DNA from: Veillonella sp.
GTDB taxonomy: Bacteria > Bacillota > Negativicutes > Veillonellales > Veillonellaceae
Reading direction: 5' to 3'
Assembly (NCBI RefSeq): GCF_018364065.1
Contig: NZ_JAGZMO010000005.1
Coordinates: forward strand, 62,001 to 126,000
DNA length: 64,000 nucleotides
Shown: positions 50,584-58,360 of the stretch, one piece after another
Position numbering within the stretch: position 1 is the stretch's first letter
Layout: every line of letters begins with the position of its first letter
Made by a program: the position numbers and the translations under genes
Notes under the pieces: model-generated
What the model was told of the DNA's origin: nothing
The model's database searches: none
What the model saw: the letters and a program-made list of their open reading frames with translations, nothing else

Positions 50584-50800
50584 TCTCTTAACTCCTTTAC
50601 TGTCTCTATTGCCGGTTATATCAATATGGCAAATTATAGATTTTTACGATGAGTTCTTCATGAAAATCATTCTTAAATCATCGATTATTTTCTATATATC
50701 GAATGATTCTTAAAAATATTTTGAAAATTCCCAAACATTTAACTATACATCAAGTACCTAAAAGCTCTAAATACCTTAAAAGACGTACCGGACCTAACAC

Positions 50801-51760
50801 TTATCTTGCCAATACGGAAATCAGCTTGTACTGTGCTTCGCTGATTGGGTAACGAAGTTCTTTCGCTTTTTCGTATGGAACGGCTTCAATACCGCAATCC
50901 ATTACGCCGATTAAACAATCCACTACGCCCGCTTTCAACGAATCAATGGCTTTTTCCCCCATAAGGGCCGCCATAGTAGCATCTTTGGCAGATGGTGCAC
51001 CACCGCGTTGCAAATACCCCAATACGGTAACACTTGGAGAAATTGGCAAATTCTTTTTAATATACGCACACACTTCAAAGCTGCGGTACGCCCCTTCGGC
51101 TACCATGATAATACTGTTGGTCTTGCCCGCTTTGTTGGACGCTTCCAAATGACGACATACATCATCTAATTCCATCGGTTTTTCAGGGATTAACACCATT
51201 TCGGCACCACAAGCCAGACCGGCCTGCACAGCCAAATGACCGGCATGACGTCCCATTACCTCAACAATAGCAACGCGATCATGAGCCGTCGATGTATCGC
51301 GGATTTTACCAACTGCGTCAACAATCGTATTCAACGCAGTGTCGAAACCAATAGTATATTGAGTGCCGCACATATCGTTGTCGATAGTTCCCGGAATGGT
51401 AATCGTTGGAATGCCCAGCTTCGAAATGGCCATAGCACCCGCCATGGATCCGTCCCCGCCGATAACCAATAAGGCGTCAATATTGTGCTCTTTTAAAATA
51501 GCCACCGCTTTTTTCTGGTTCTCCGGCTCTCTAAATTCCGGACAACGGGCCGTTTTCAACATTGTGCCGCCTTTATTAAGAATAGCACCTACGTCGCGAC
51601 GATTAAGGAGCTCAAGCTCCCCCTGCAACAAACCTTCATAACCGCGCCGTACACCGTACACATTATAGCCTTCGTAAATCCCTTTACGTACCAATGCACG
51701 CACGGCCGCATTCATTCCCGGTGCATCACCGCCACTAGTTAGTATCGCCAGATTTTTCAC
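50801..51760 (-). CDS. pfkA: ATP-dependent 6-phosphofructokinase
   Basis: A 319-residue glycolytic enzyme phosphorylating fructose 6-phosphate. GGDAPGMNAAVRALV (residue 10 on), GGDGSMAGA, the catalytic TIDND region (PGTIDNDM) and VEVMGRHAGHLA are intact; GGDGS with glycine supports ATP rather than PPi use. The start is GTG at 51760, with AGGAGGG upstream, and overlaps the shikimate kinase gene by 26 bp, indicating translational coupling. Confidence 0.96.
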   Translation of the reverse strand: MKNLAILTSGGDAPGMNAAVRALVRKGIYEGYNVYGVRRGYEGLLQGELELLNRRDVGAILNKGGTMLKTARCPEFREPENQKKAVAILKEHNIDALLVIGGDGSMAGAMAISKLGIPTITIPGTIDNDMCGTQYTIGFDTALNTIVDAVGKIRDTSTAHDRVAIVEVMGRHAGHLAVQAGLACGAEMVLIPEKPMELDDVCRHLEASNKAGKTNSIIMVAEGAYRSFEVCAYIKKNLPISPSVTVLGYLQRGGAPSAKDATMAALMGEKAIDSLKAGVVDCLIGVMDCGIEAVPYEKAKELRYPISEAQYKLISVLAR

Positions 51761-52316
51761 GCCTTTTCCCTCCTGTTAAAGGACGTCGTTTCTTAAATAA
51801 AACACCCTCTGCTTCAATTGCTTCATGTATTCGTTCTATTAAATCTTCCGTCCTGCCATATGTAGTATCAATTACTAAGTCACACTTCTTGTATAGTGGT
51901 TTCCAGATACGAATCATAGATTCCACGAAAACGCCTACATTCTCATAATCCATCGTAGGTCGTTTGCCGATGCGACGATTAACTCGTTTTACGATGCGGT
52001 GATTCGCCGCCCGAATTCCTACAATATATGCATAACGCTGCAAATAGCGTAAAGTACGCACATCGATAGGAAAAATACCGCCCACAGAAATCACTGACTC
52101 ATGGTACAAACACACTTTCTTAAGTATTTCTCGCTCAGCGGCACGAAATAATTTCTCTCCTAACTTTTCATAGATTTGTGCAATCGGAAGATTATAGCGA
52201 CGCTCCAACAACCGGTCCGTATCGACGAATTGCCATCCTTTGACCTCCGCCAAATTGCGCCCCAAGTGGCTCTTACCACTGCCCATTGTGCCAATTAATA
52301 TTATATTTCTTTTCAT
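51735..52316 (-). CDS. aroK: Shikimate kinase
   Basis: A 193-residue P-loop kinase of the shikimate kinase family, phosphorylating shikimate at O3 in aromatic amino acid synthesis. GTMGSGKSHLGRNLA (Walker A), FVDTDRLLE (substrate Asp), FRAAEREIL (substrate Arg) and GKRPTMDYE (lid Arg) fit. The usual GGG motif reads SVGGIFP, so its third glycine is Ile. The C-terminus extends about 20 basic residues beyond the core. No other aromatic pathway gene is nearby. The ATG at 52316 lies just behind a TTCAAA-N17-TACAAT promoter with no strong ribosome site. Another small-molecule kinase of this fold is possible. Confidence 0.8.
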   Translation of the reverse strand: MKRNIILIGTMGSGKSHLGRNLAEVKGWQFVDTDRLLERRYNLPIAQIYEKLGEKLFRAAEREILKKVCLYHESVISVGGIFPIDVRTLRYLQRYAYIVGIRAANHRIVKRVNRRIGKRPTMDYENVGVFVESMIRIWKPLYKKCDLVIDTTYGRTEDLIERIHEAIEAEGVLFKKRRPLTGGKRREKSGDTN

Positions 52317-52357
52317 CTTCTATCCCGCCTAATACCTGCTTTGATTTCTTATCTTTC

Positions 52358-52386
52358 ATTGTACTACATGGGCGAGGAAATTTGAA
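52358..52386 (-). promoter_or_regulatory. Promoter for aroK-pfkA
   Basis: TTCAAA (52381-52386) and TACAAT (52358-52363), 17-base spacer, minus strand, directly after the pilus operon terminator. Confidence 0.65.
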
Positions 52387-52390
52387 TAAA

Positions 52391-52455
52391 CAAAAATAAA
52401 TGCCGATACATATTTCAAGTCCCTGTTGCTGTTACCGGGAACAAGGCATTTATCG
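52391..52455 (-). terminator. Terminator of the type IV pilus operon
   Basis: ATAAATGCC (minus strand, 52445-52453) pairs with GGCATTTAT (52396-52404), followed by TTTTTG. The 40-base interior has a further GTTCCC/GGGAC pairing. Confidence 0.75.
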
Positions 52456-52462
52456 GCCTAAA

Positions 52463-52612
52463 CTTATATGCTGATTATATGCTGATTATATGCTATTTAT
52501 ATGCTACTTATATGCTACTTATATGCTGCATATATACTGCTTATGTGCTACTTAAGTGGTACTTATATTGTATTTATATAGTGCTTATATAATGCTTATA
52601 TTGTACTTATCC
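52463..52612. repeat. 11-12-bp tandem array at the end of pilO
   Basis: About thirteen degenerate copies of a TTATATGCTAC unit (plus strand) fill the space from the pilO stop codon (52607-52609) to the operon terminator. The last codons and stop of pilO fit the unit. Confidence 0.85.
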
Positions 52613-53119
52613 TGTAAGTAAACAAATTATATGTAATTGTCCATTCTTTTTAACTACCGATTGAGGCTTTATTTCCAATAGCGGATATTGCCTTTTTAAA
52701 TCATCTGTGAATAGCAAATACTCTTTCAAATCGCCGCGTAATTCTATGGCCACATCCATGGAGTCATAGTTTGAAGACCTGTTTTTAGAATTTTGAGAGG
52801 CAGTATTTATAGTTTCCAACCGCACTATGTCAAATGCGTAGGCATTACTGCTGTTCAGCACGATTTGCTGCAAAGACTCTGCTGAAATGCGATTGGGAAA
52901 TTCTGTAATCAAAGTATATGCCTCGCTCCCCAGCACATGACGTTCACTGAGAACTTGTTGCTCCGTTGCGCGTAACGCTTCCTCCGCCTGCTGTACACGG
53001 TTGGAAGCCGTTGATTGCCCATAAAGTGCAGCAAACCACAAGACAACGTACAACCCCAACGCCGCACCTGCATACTTAGGATTTATTTTCAGTTCTTTTA
53101 AAATCTCCACGTACTTCAA
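52607..53119 (-). CDS. PilO-like type IV pilus alignment protein
   Basis: A 170-residue bitopic protein: a short cytoplasmic N-terminus, one transmembrane helix (about 16-34), a coiled coil (QQAEEALRATEQQVLSE) and a ferredoxin-like C-terminal domain ending LLEIKPQSVVKKNGQLHI. Size, topology and position right after a PilN-like gene fit PilO, which bridges PilM/N to the rest of the pilus machine; sequence similarity alone would be weak. The frame opens 44 bp inside the pilN gene with TTG at 53119 and no clear ribosome site, so the true start is uncertain. Confidence 0.68.
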   Translation of the reverse strand: MKYVEILKELKINPKYAGAALGLYVVLWFAALYGQSTASNRVQQAEEALRATEQQVLSERHVLGSEAYTLITEFPNRISAESLQQIVLNSSNAYAFDIVRLETINTASQNSKNRSSNYDSMDVAIELRGDLKEYLLFTDDLKRQYPLLEIKPQSVVKKNGQLHIICLLTG

Positions 53120-53603
53120 ATGTAGCCATTTGATTAGCTGTATCAGTTCCTTGCTTGTCAGTTATGGTCACTCCTTTTATGGTACTTTTTAACCGCTGTA
53201 CATACTTATGACCTGACTCAGGTGTGCTGCTGCGTCCTTTTATAATAAATTCTTCATCGGAAAATTGAACGCTCTCCAACAAAACCCGATCTGACGGTTC
53301 AACTGCCCCCGCCTCCACCAAAATGTGATATAACACAATATCTGTGTGAAGAGACCGATTGGTCCGTTGCAACAGCAACTGCTTCGTCTCATCATATGCA
53401 GTCACCAACTCATGCGTATACCTTGTTTCCTGTTTAATCTGATTCGTGCGATTCTGCATTTCTTCAGCCGCCTCATACGTTCTGTAAGATTGAAAAAGTA
53501 TAATCGGCGGCCAAAGAATGCCTACTAGCAGCACTAAAATAAGCCATAGTTTATGTCTCTGATAAATGCGGCGTAATTTCATCCCCGGCGTCATAAAGTT
53601 CAA
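53076..53603 (-). CDS. PilN-like type IV pilus assembly protein
   Basis: A 175-residue bitopic protein: a basic cytoplasmic N-terminus (KLRRIYQRHKLW), one transmembrane helix (about 20-38), a coiled coil with YDETKQLLLQRTNRS and a C-terminal domain with LLESVQFSDEEFIIKGRS, where PilN proteins typically have LxxIxxxxxxIxIxG. It follows pilM, as in canonical pilMNO clusters. The start (TTG at 53603, or ATG three codons in) has only a GAGGCG-like ribosome site and is uncertain. Confidence 0.72.
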   Translation of the reverse strand: MNFMTPGMKLRRIYQRHKLWLILVLLVGILWPPIILFQSYRTYEAAEEMQNRTNQIKQETRYTHELVTAYDETKQLLLQRTNRSLHTDIVLYHILVEAGAVEPSDRVLLESVQFSDEEFIIKGRSSTPESGHKYVQRLKSTIKGVTITDKQGTDTANQMATFEVRGDFKRTENKS

Positions 53604-53727
53604 AATTTCTTCGCCTCATTTCATACATCACTTGCTTTTTAACGTATAGCCGACATTTTATACGAAACTTACACTTTATACTCAACTTAAATCTTATGCG
53701 CATCTTTCATCTCATATTAACTGTCAA

Positions 53728-54846
53728 TTAATATGACGGTCTGTATAAACCTCGAATCGCCAGCCCCATGGCCATATCCCACGTTAACGGATCCGTTGCA
53801 GCCATTTCATCCACTGTCTTTTGAGATAACTCTTGATGCTTTCGTCCGTCAAACATATTACTCCGTTGTTTAAAGTCCACTGTGTATGGGATTGGTGTCA
53901 ACGGATCATAAATGTTCATAATCTCATTAATTCGCTCCAACTGAACAGACTCCAACTGTACGGAATTATCTATATTAGTTGGTTCCGTCGCATTATCAAA
54001 TGTCGCCACTTCTTCAGCATTAAGATTCGAATGTCCTTCATTGTGATTCGAGTCTCCTTCATTATGCGTCGAACCTCCTTTATGGTCATATATATACGCC
54101 GCTTCTTTTGCCATAATATTGCCCGAATCATCAGACGTATAAAACATATCCACTGTATCGGTTTTAAACATTGCAATCCCACAAATCCCCGGAACTCCAT
54201 ATTCGAACAACTCTGTTTCAATATGTTCCAATGCGGCCTGGAAAGCCCCTGCTTCAATAGGAACTACTTTTTTACACACGCACATATGACGATACCAGGC
54301 GGTGAGTTCAATATTATGTTCCCCCACTAAAGCCAGTACGCATCCCTTATGTTCCACATAGCGCCGCATCAACGCGCCGGGGAAGAAATCAATCACTTCC
54401 AAATTTCCATGTCCTTCCAAAAATCCGGTAGCCATTTCAGTGACAATTTGTTTCGGCAATGCCACTACATACACAAGCTGCTGCTCAGCATCGCCGTCAC
54501 GCTTCATGTCTTCCGGCATATCTTCAATGACAAAATCATAAAAATAGTAGTCTTCCGGCCACTCCACACAATCCGTTATCTGCCATTTCAATAAATCGGC
54601 CGTTTCAAAACGACTCAGCTCCGGTGTGACCATCAGTTGATCGCGCCGATCCGAAACAGCCGTAACCGCAAGATTAGCACCTTCCAATGAAAAATGAGTA
54701 ATAAAACGCTTACAATCCTCACGAAGTGTTCCTTGGCGTGCCAATTTAAACGCATCAACCAACATAAACTCGCCATCGCGATACTCCATCGTGGCGCCCA
54801 GCATAAATTTATGACCTACCGTAATTCCTGTATATTCATGTTTCAT
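53728..54846 (-). CDS. PilM-like actin-fold protein with a repeat insertion
   Basis: A 372-residue cytoplasmic protein. Its place before PilN- and PilO-like genes, length and features such as LKWQITDCVEWPEDYYFYDF (compare the PilM LRWEAxxYIPF region) and LEVIDFFPGALMRRYVE indicate PilM, the actin-like cytoplasmic scaffold of the pilus. A polar low-complexity insertion (about residues 250-285) contains three copies of a seven-residue repeat built on HNEG, encoded by 21-bp DNA repeats (54024-54085). ATP-binding phosphate loops are not obvious. The ATG at 54846 follows AGGAG by 7 bases. The PilM name rests on context more than motifs. Confidence 0.68.
   Translation of the reverse strand: MKHEYTGITVGHKFMLGATMEYRDGEFMLVDAFKLARQGTLREDCKRFITHFSLEGANLAVTAVSDRRDQLMVTPELSRFETADLLKWQITDCVEWPEDYYFYDFVIEDMPEDMKRDGDAEQQLVYVVALPKQIVTEMATGFLEGHGNLEVIDFFPGALMRRYVEHKGCVLALVGEHNIELTAWYRHMCVCKKVVPIEAGAFQAALEHIETELFEYGVPGICGIAMFKTDTVDMFYTSDDSGNIMAKEAAYIYDHKGGSTHNEGDSNHNEGHSNLNAEEVATFDNATEPTNIDNSVQLESVQLERINEIMNIYDPLTPIPYTVDFKQRSNMFDGRKHQELSQKTVDEMAATDPLTWDMAMGLAIRGLYRPSY
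54024..54085 (-). repeat. 21-bp in-frame tandem repeat inside pilM
   Basis: Three degenerate copies of a 21-bp unit (plus strand GATTCGAATGTCCTTCATTG and variants) encode a seven-residue S/N-x-HNEG-x pattern. Confidence 0.85.
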
Positions 54847-54977
54847 AAAGTAACTCCTATCATGTAATTCCAGTCTTATTACTCAATATATCCATCTGAA
54901 TTCTTATCATTCAATAATATGTATCTGAATGGTACTTCATATGAATCTAAACACTACTTAGTTAAATATTTAAAGCG

Positions 54978-55039
54978 ATTAACGTTCACTTCGTACACTT
55001 GTTAATAAATTAATTTACCCGTCTCACACTTGTTATTAA
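54978..55039 (-). repeat. 31-bp duplication of the 3' end of the PilX-like gene
   Basis: Two adjacent 31-bp units (55009-55039 and 54978-55008) share TTAACAAGTGT/TAATAACAAGTGT and TTAAT at the same positions. The first contains the last codons and stop of the gene; the second lies entirely past the stop. The rest of 54847-54977 shows nothing recognisable. Confidence 0.8.
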
Positions 55040-55549
55040 AACCTGCCGCTCCGAATCATCCCCTTCATCCGTAAACATGGCAATATATTGCGCGCGCAAC
55101 CCGGTCTGAACATGAGCTACGCTAACCTGCAGACGTCCTTCATCACCGGAGCGCTTCGGCCTATGGAGCCGATAGGACACCTCCCGTTTCCCGTCAGTCT
55201 CATAAACAGTCTTTACCTCCTCTATCATAGCATCCGGATTTTGCTTATATTCCTGTAACAGCACTGTAAGCATGCCTTCCGCATCATAATTTACTTCCCA
55301 CAACTTCACCTCATCCTGCATCGTATGAATCACCACATTCATTTCAGCCGCAATTTGCGCCCAGAACAGAACAAATACGGTTCCTAATAAAAGGACAATA
55401 TATGTAAAGAAACCGCCTTGCGAGACATTCCGATTCCATTTCCGGTTCCAATTTGATTGTTTTAGGCAAAGAATTTTTCGTCTTAGCTCTCTTCGCCCAA
55501 GTAATTGTAATTTCTTAAAATACTCATTCGAAAACCTGGTCGCCCTCAT
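55010..55549 (-). CDS. PilX/GspK-like minor pilus protein
   Basis: About 179 residues: a basic N-terminus rich in Arg, Lys and Trp (about 1-45), then QGGFFTYIVLLLGTVFVLF, a hydrophobic segment beginning right after a GG, as in PilX-type minor pilins, and a soluble C-terminal domain (YRLHRPKRSGDEGRLQVSV). The Glu5 usual in prepilins is absent after the GG, so processing by the peptidase is uncertain. Start is assigned to an ATG at 55549 that overlaps the preceding minor pilin by 26 bp; the ribosome site is weak, and a downstream start is possible. Last of four pilin-like genes. Confidence 0.55.
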   Translation of the reverse strand: MRATRFSNEYFKKLQLLGRRELRRKILCLKQSNWNRKWNRNVSQGGFFTYIVLLLGTVFVLFWAQIAAEMNVVIHTMQDEVKLWEVNYDAEGMLTVLLQEYKQNPDAMIEEVKTVYETDGKREVSYRLHRPKRSGDEGRLQVSVAHVQTGLRAQYIAMFTDEGDDSERQVLITSVRRVN

Positions 55550-56117
55550 CGGCCTCGTGATTCTGTGGATACGTGAAATAAGTAAATAATGGATATATAG
55601 TAAGTTCCGTACGTTCCACATATGAATCACCGCCTTTAGTCGCCCTGCCTTTAACGTACATTTGCCACTTCATGTGAATCGGTCCGTCCTTTTCAGTCTG
55701 GTGAAATATGGGACCGTACCCGTCAGACTTCACAATCAGACTGCCCCAGTCCGGGCTTACAGTCGTGGCCGTTAAGGCCTGCTTTTGCCCATTGTCGAGA
55801 ACCCGGCGAATCTCACCATACTCCACGCCATAGCGACGAGCATCGTCCCACATTATATAGTTCCCGTTGTAAAATACTGAAATCGGCTTATTCGTATTCA
55901 ATAACGCATACGTTAGTACCTGCCGTCCCGTCATATTTTCGAAAAGAATCTCATTGCGTATATGAAATCGCTGTGCCCAATGTAAACTTTCGCCCAGAAA
56001 CATCATAAACGCACTGAGACCTATCATGATCAAGGTGATTCCCAGCAGAAGCTCGATTAACAGCCCGCCTCTACAACTGAGGTTATCGTATTCAGCCTTA
56101 CTTAAATCCTTCCCACA
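55524..56117 (-). CDS. Minor prepilin (PilW-like)
   Basis: About 197 residues. After a leader of about 17 residues comes CRGGLLIELLLGITLIMIGL: cleavage between the two glycines would give a mature protein with Glu at position 5 and a hydrophobic alpha-helix, the class III prepilin signature. The remainder is a soluble domain (WDDARRYGVEYGEIRR, PLFTYFTYPQNH). Start is the ATG at 56117, which overlaps the preceding gene by 20 bp; there is no strong ribosome site, consistent with translational coupling. Size and place suggest a PilW/PilJ-type component of the initiating complex. Confidence 0.72.
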   Translation of the reverse strand, partial: CGKDLSKAEYDNLSCRGGLLIELLLGITLIMIGLSAFMMFLGESLHWAQRFHIRNEILFENMTGRQVLTYALLNTNKPISVFYNGNYIMWDDARRYGVEYGEIRRVLDNGQKQALTATTVSPDWGSLIVKSDGYGPIFHQTEKDGPIHMKWQMYVKGRATKGGDSYVERTELTIYPLFTYFTYPQNHEADEGDQVFE

Positions 56118-56502
56118 CATTGGTAGCCAGCGAAATAATAAGTTCCTCTTTGTAGTACACACGGACCTGCAACTCTTTAACCGGAATGGCATGTACACTC
56201 TTTTCTTGCACAACTTGCTCAACTTTGTATAAATCATCAGTATTTTCCACGCCAAGTCCCACATCGCCCTCTTTCTGCAACCTATATTTGCCGTTTTCCA
56301 TGGCCGACACGGCTATTTGCAATCCTTTTTGCCGAATGCAGGCCTGATTGTATTGGAACATGAGAGTACTTAAAAGTGCCATAACGGCTCCGGTCATAAG
56401 AGCAATAATCGTGATTCCGCACAAAGCCTCCACATAAAGAAAACCACCCTCATTTTTACGTCTTTTAAGGTAAAGTGTTTTATGATTAAATGCCATTTTC
56501 AC
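56098..56502 (-). CDS. Minor prepilin (PilV-like)
   Basis: 134 residues with the prepilin signature NEGGFLYVEALCGITIIALM: cleavage after the second glycine gives Phe1 and Glu5. Leader about 20 residues, basic. The C-terminal part is small and soluble. Start is GTG at 56502 (AGGTG upstream), or the ATG two codons later. 11 bp after the previous minor prepilin and overlapping the next, so cotranslated. Size fits PilV/PilI. Confidence 0.78.
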   Translation of the reverse strand: MKMAFNHKTLYLKRRKNEGGFLYVEALCGITIIALMTGAVMALLSTLMFQYNQACIRQKGLQIAVSAMENGKYRLQKEGDVGLGVENTDDLYKVEQVVQEKSVHAIPVKELQVRVYYKEELIISLATNVWEGFK

Positions 56503-56513
56503 TCTAACACCTG

Positions 56514-57077
56514 TTAATACGCCACATCTTCCCAGCGGATACGGGCTGTTTGCTGAGAAAAAATATATTTTCGCCCCTTCTTAAGTTCTTTATCATACAG
56601 TTCTAAAGAAGACACATTATTTTGCCCTTCAAAAGCCCCCAAGTCCAAATTATTGCTGCGTCGAACATTAATTTTCAATGTCATCGTAGGTGGTAATTTA
56701 ACCAAATCTTTGCCCCACAACTCTTCATACATATTCGTCACATATTCTTCGTTATACACAATCACCGTATTAAAGATTGAGTCATCGTCACCGGTGCTCC
56801 CGGCCAAATCAGCAAGCTGCGTCCGTTTCAAATGATAATAAAATAACCGGCTTGTATGATCGAATTGACGCTGTTCATTTGTTACTGAATGAATGGATAC
56901 AACGGCTAAAGTTAAAAACAGACTGAATATAGTTACGTAAACCAACAGCTCTGCTAAAATAAATCCATTCTGTTTATGTCCTTTAGGTCTATAATCTTTA
57001 GCTCTATGACCTTTAGCTCTATAACCTTTAGGTCTATGGCCTTCAAGTTTACCAGAAATGACTGAAATACCACGCAT
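56514..57077 (-). CDS. Minor prepilin with a long repeat-containing leader (PilH/FimT-like)
   Basis: 187 residues. The prepilin signature QNGFILAELLVYVTIFSLFL gives Phe1 and Glu5 after cleavage. The leader is about 38 residues, far longer than the usual 5-12, and most of it is a five-residue repeat of the form G/D-H/Y-R-P/A-K, encoded by 15-bp tandem repeats (56975-57047), strongly basic. The ATG at 57077 overlaps the peptidase gene by 29 bp; no other start codon lies before the hydrophobic segment, so the repeats must be translated. The soluble domain ends ARIRWEDVAY. Confidence 0.78.
   Translation of the reverse strand: MRGISVISGKLEGHRPKGYRAKGHRAKDYRPKGHKQNGFILAELLVYVTIFSLFLTLAVVSIHSVTNEQRQFDHTSRLFYYHLKRTQLADLAGSTGDDDSIFNTVIVYNEEYVTNMYEELWGKDLVKLPPTMTLKINVRRSNNLDLGAFEGQNNVSSLELYDKELKKGRKYIFSQQTARIRWEDVAY
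56975..57047 (-). repeat. 15-bp in-frame tandem repeat in a prepilin leader
   Basis: Nearly five copies of a 15-bp unit (plus strand TATRACCTTTAGSTC), encoding the basic five-residue repeat of the leader peptide. Confidence 0.9.
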
Positions 57078-57738
57078 TTATCTGTTCACCCCACAGATAA
57101 ACTACAAACATTGCACTGCATAAAAAAGGGGCAAAAGGTAGTCGTCGCTTACATAGACTCTCCCAGGAAAACCCGCCATGCACACTGCTATGCTGACAGT
57201 TGCACAGTCGAAGTACAGTCACCGTACTTACGATGAATACGGTACCGCCTACAAAGGAGAGATAAATCACGAGCCATAATGAAGTGACGGGCAACCACAA
57301 AGAACCGGCAGCCAGCCATTTTATATCGCCCATACCTATGCTGTGTCGACTCACTTTACAAATCAGACTTCCCAATACAAGAATGCCGAGACCGATACAG
57401 CTCGCCTGTACGATTGACTCTTTTATTAACCATAATCTAACGACTCCAAATATGAACAATAAAAGCGCACCTTCATCCGGTAGAATCAGGTACTGCAAAT
57501 CGATGGTAGCGCCCATAAAAAGGATAAAACCGAAAAAAATGGTTAATACGGCCAATTCTGTACGAGTAAACAATACGGCACAGCTCAAACCGAATAATAC
57601 ACCTGTTACAGCGCCAAAGAGATAGAGGCAGTTCGAACGCCGTTCTCGTCCTATTTGCCAAATTGTACATAAGTAAGCACTTAACAGACCTAATAATAAT
57701 CCTGTACTTGAAGTCAAAACAGTATGAAAGTTCCACAT
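57049..57738 (-). CDS. pilD: Type IV prepilin peptidase (PilD-like), short form
   Basis: A 229-residue, about eight-segment membrane aspartyl protease of family A24. Active-site aspartates lie in GATIDLQYLILPD and in SIGMGDIKWLAAGSLW (GxGD). LPFAPFLCSAMFVV near the end matches the LPFGPFL motif. The N-terminal cytoplasmic domain with paired cysteines and N-methyltransferase activity is missing, as in some short forms, so mature pilins may not be N-methylated. The ATG at 57738 follows AAGGTAG. Located between pilA and the minor prepilins. Confidence 0.9.
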   Translation of the reverse strand: MWNFHTVLTSSTGLLLGLLSAYLCTIWQIGRERRSNCLYLFGAVTGVLFGLSCAVLFTRTELAVLTIFFGFILFMGATIDLQYLILPDEGALLLFIFGVVRLWLIKESIVQASCIGLGILVLGSLICKVSRHSIGMGDIKWLAAGSLWLPVTSLWLVIYLSFVGGTVFIVSTVTVLRLCNCQHSSVHGGFSWESLCKRRLPFAPFLCSAMFVVYLWGEQINAWYFSHFW

Positions 57739-57792
57739 ACAACTACCTTATAAACCCTTACAGCTATTTAAAACTTATACCCTTACATCCTA

Positions 57793-58248
57793 TTAATTCG
57801 CTTCATCAGAAGCCTTTACAACAATATGGCGTCCCTTACCACCGTCATTATCTTCCGCAGTGATTGTATATTCACCGCCCTTAGGTGTTTTTACATGTTC
57901 CGACAAATAGCCTTCCCGATAGAGCTCATCCATGGATGGCACTGTATCAGTGGAATTATCCACCATGTAAAGTTGCGCCGCATTACTGATAGTCTGCGTA
58001 TCGGCCTGGATTTTAGCATCCCGCGCCTTATCCCCTGCCGATAAAAATTGCGGCATCGCTATAGAAGCCAATATGGCTATAACGGCCACCACAACCATTA
58101 ACTCTACCAAGGTAAAACCGCCTTGCCGACGGCGCTTCTTGCAATTCAGCTCGCGCTCGCCGATTTTACACCATTCATTCACGGACTTGCGCCATTGTCC
58201 GACAAGTTGACGAATCTGTAACGTATCCCCGATTTTACACAACCCCAT
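57793..58248 (-). CDS. pilA: Major type IV pilin
   Basis: A 151-residue prepilin. RRRQGGFTLVELMVVVAVIA is a textbook cleavage site and helix (mature Phe1, Glu5), followed by a small globular domain with ADTQTISNAAQLYMVDN. The mature protein is about 108 residues, a compact pilin. The leader is about 43 residues, unusually long, with CKIG occurring twice. The ATG at 58248 has AAAGGA 7 bases upstream, supporting the long leader, though a later start cannot be excluded. Assigned as major pilin from its site near pilC and its consensus signature. Confidence 0.9.
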   Translation of the reverse strand: MGLCKIGDTLQIRQLVGQWRKSVNEWCKIGERELNCKKRRRQGGFTLVELMVVVAVIAILASIAMPQFLSAGDKARDAKIQADTQTISNAAQLYMVDNSTDTVPSMDELYREGYLSEHVKTPKGGEYTITAEDNDGGKGRHIVVKASDEAN

Positions 58249-58324
58249 TTAAGTTCCTTTCTTAATTCTAAAAAACTTTCATTACTCACCAACTACTCCT
58301 GCCTTTGAGAAGTATTGTTCTCTT

Positions 58325-58360
58325 CAGAATATATAGTCTCAAATAGCACTATATATTCTG
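58325..58360 (-). other. Perfect 12-bp inverted repeat overlapping the pilC stop codon
   Basis: CAGAATATATAG and CTATATATTCTG are separated by 12 bases. The pilC stop TAG (58349-58351) is inside one arm, and pilA starts about 75 bp downstream. No T-run follows, so an mRNA-processing or stability element is as likely as attenuation. Confidence 0.6.
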
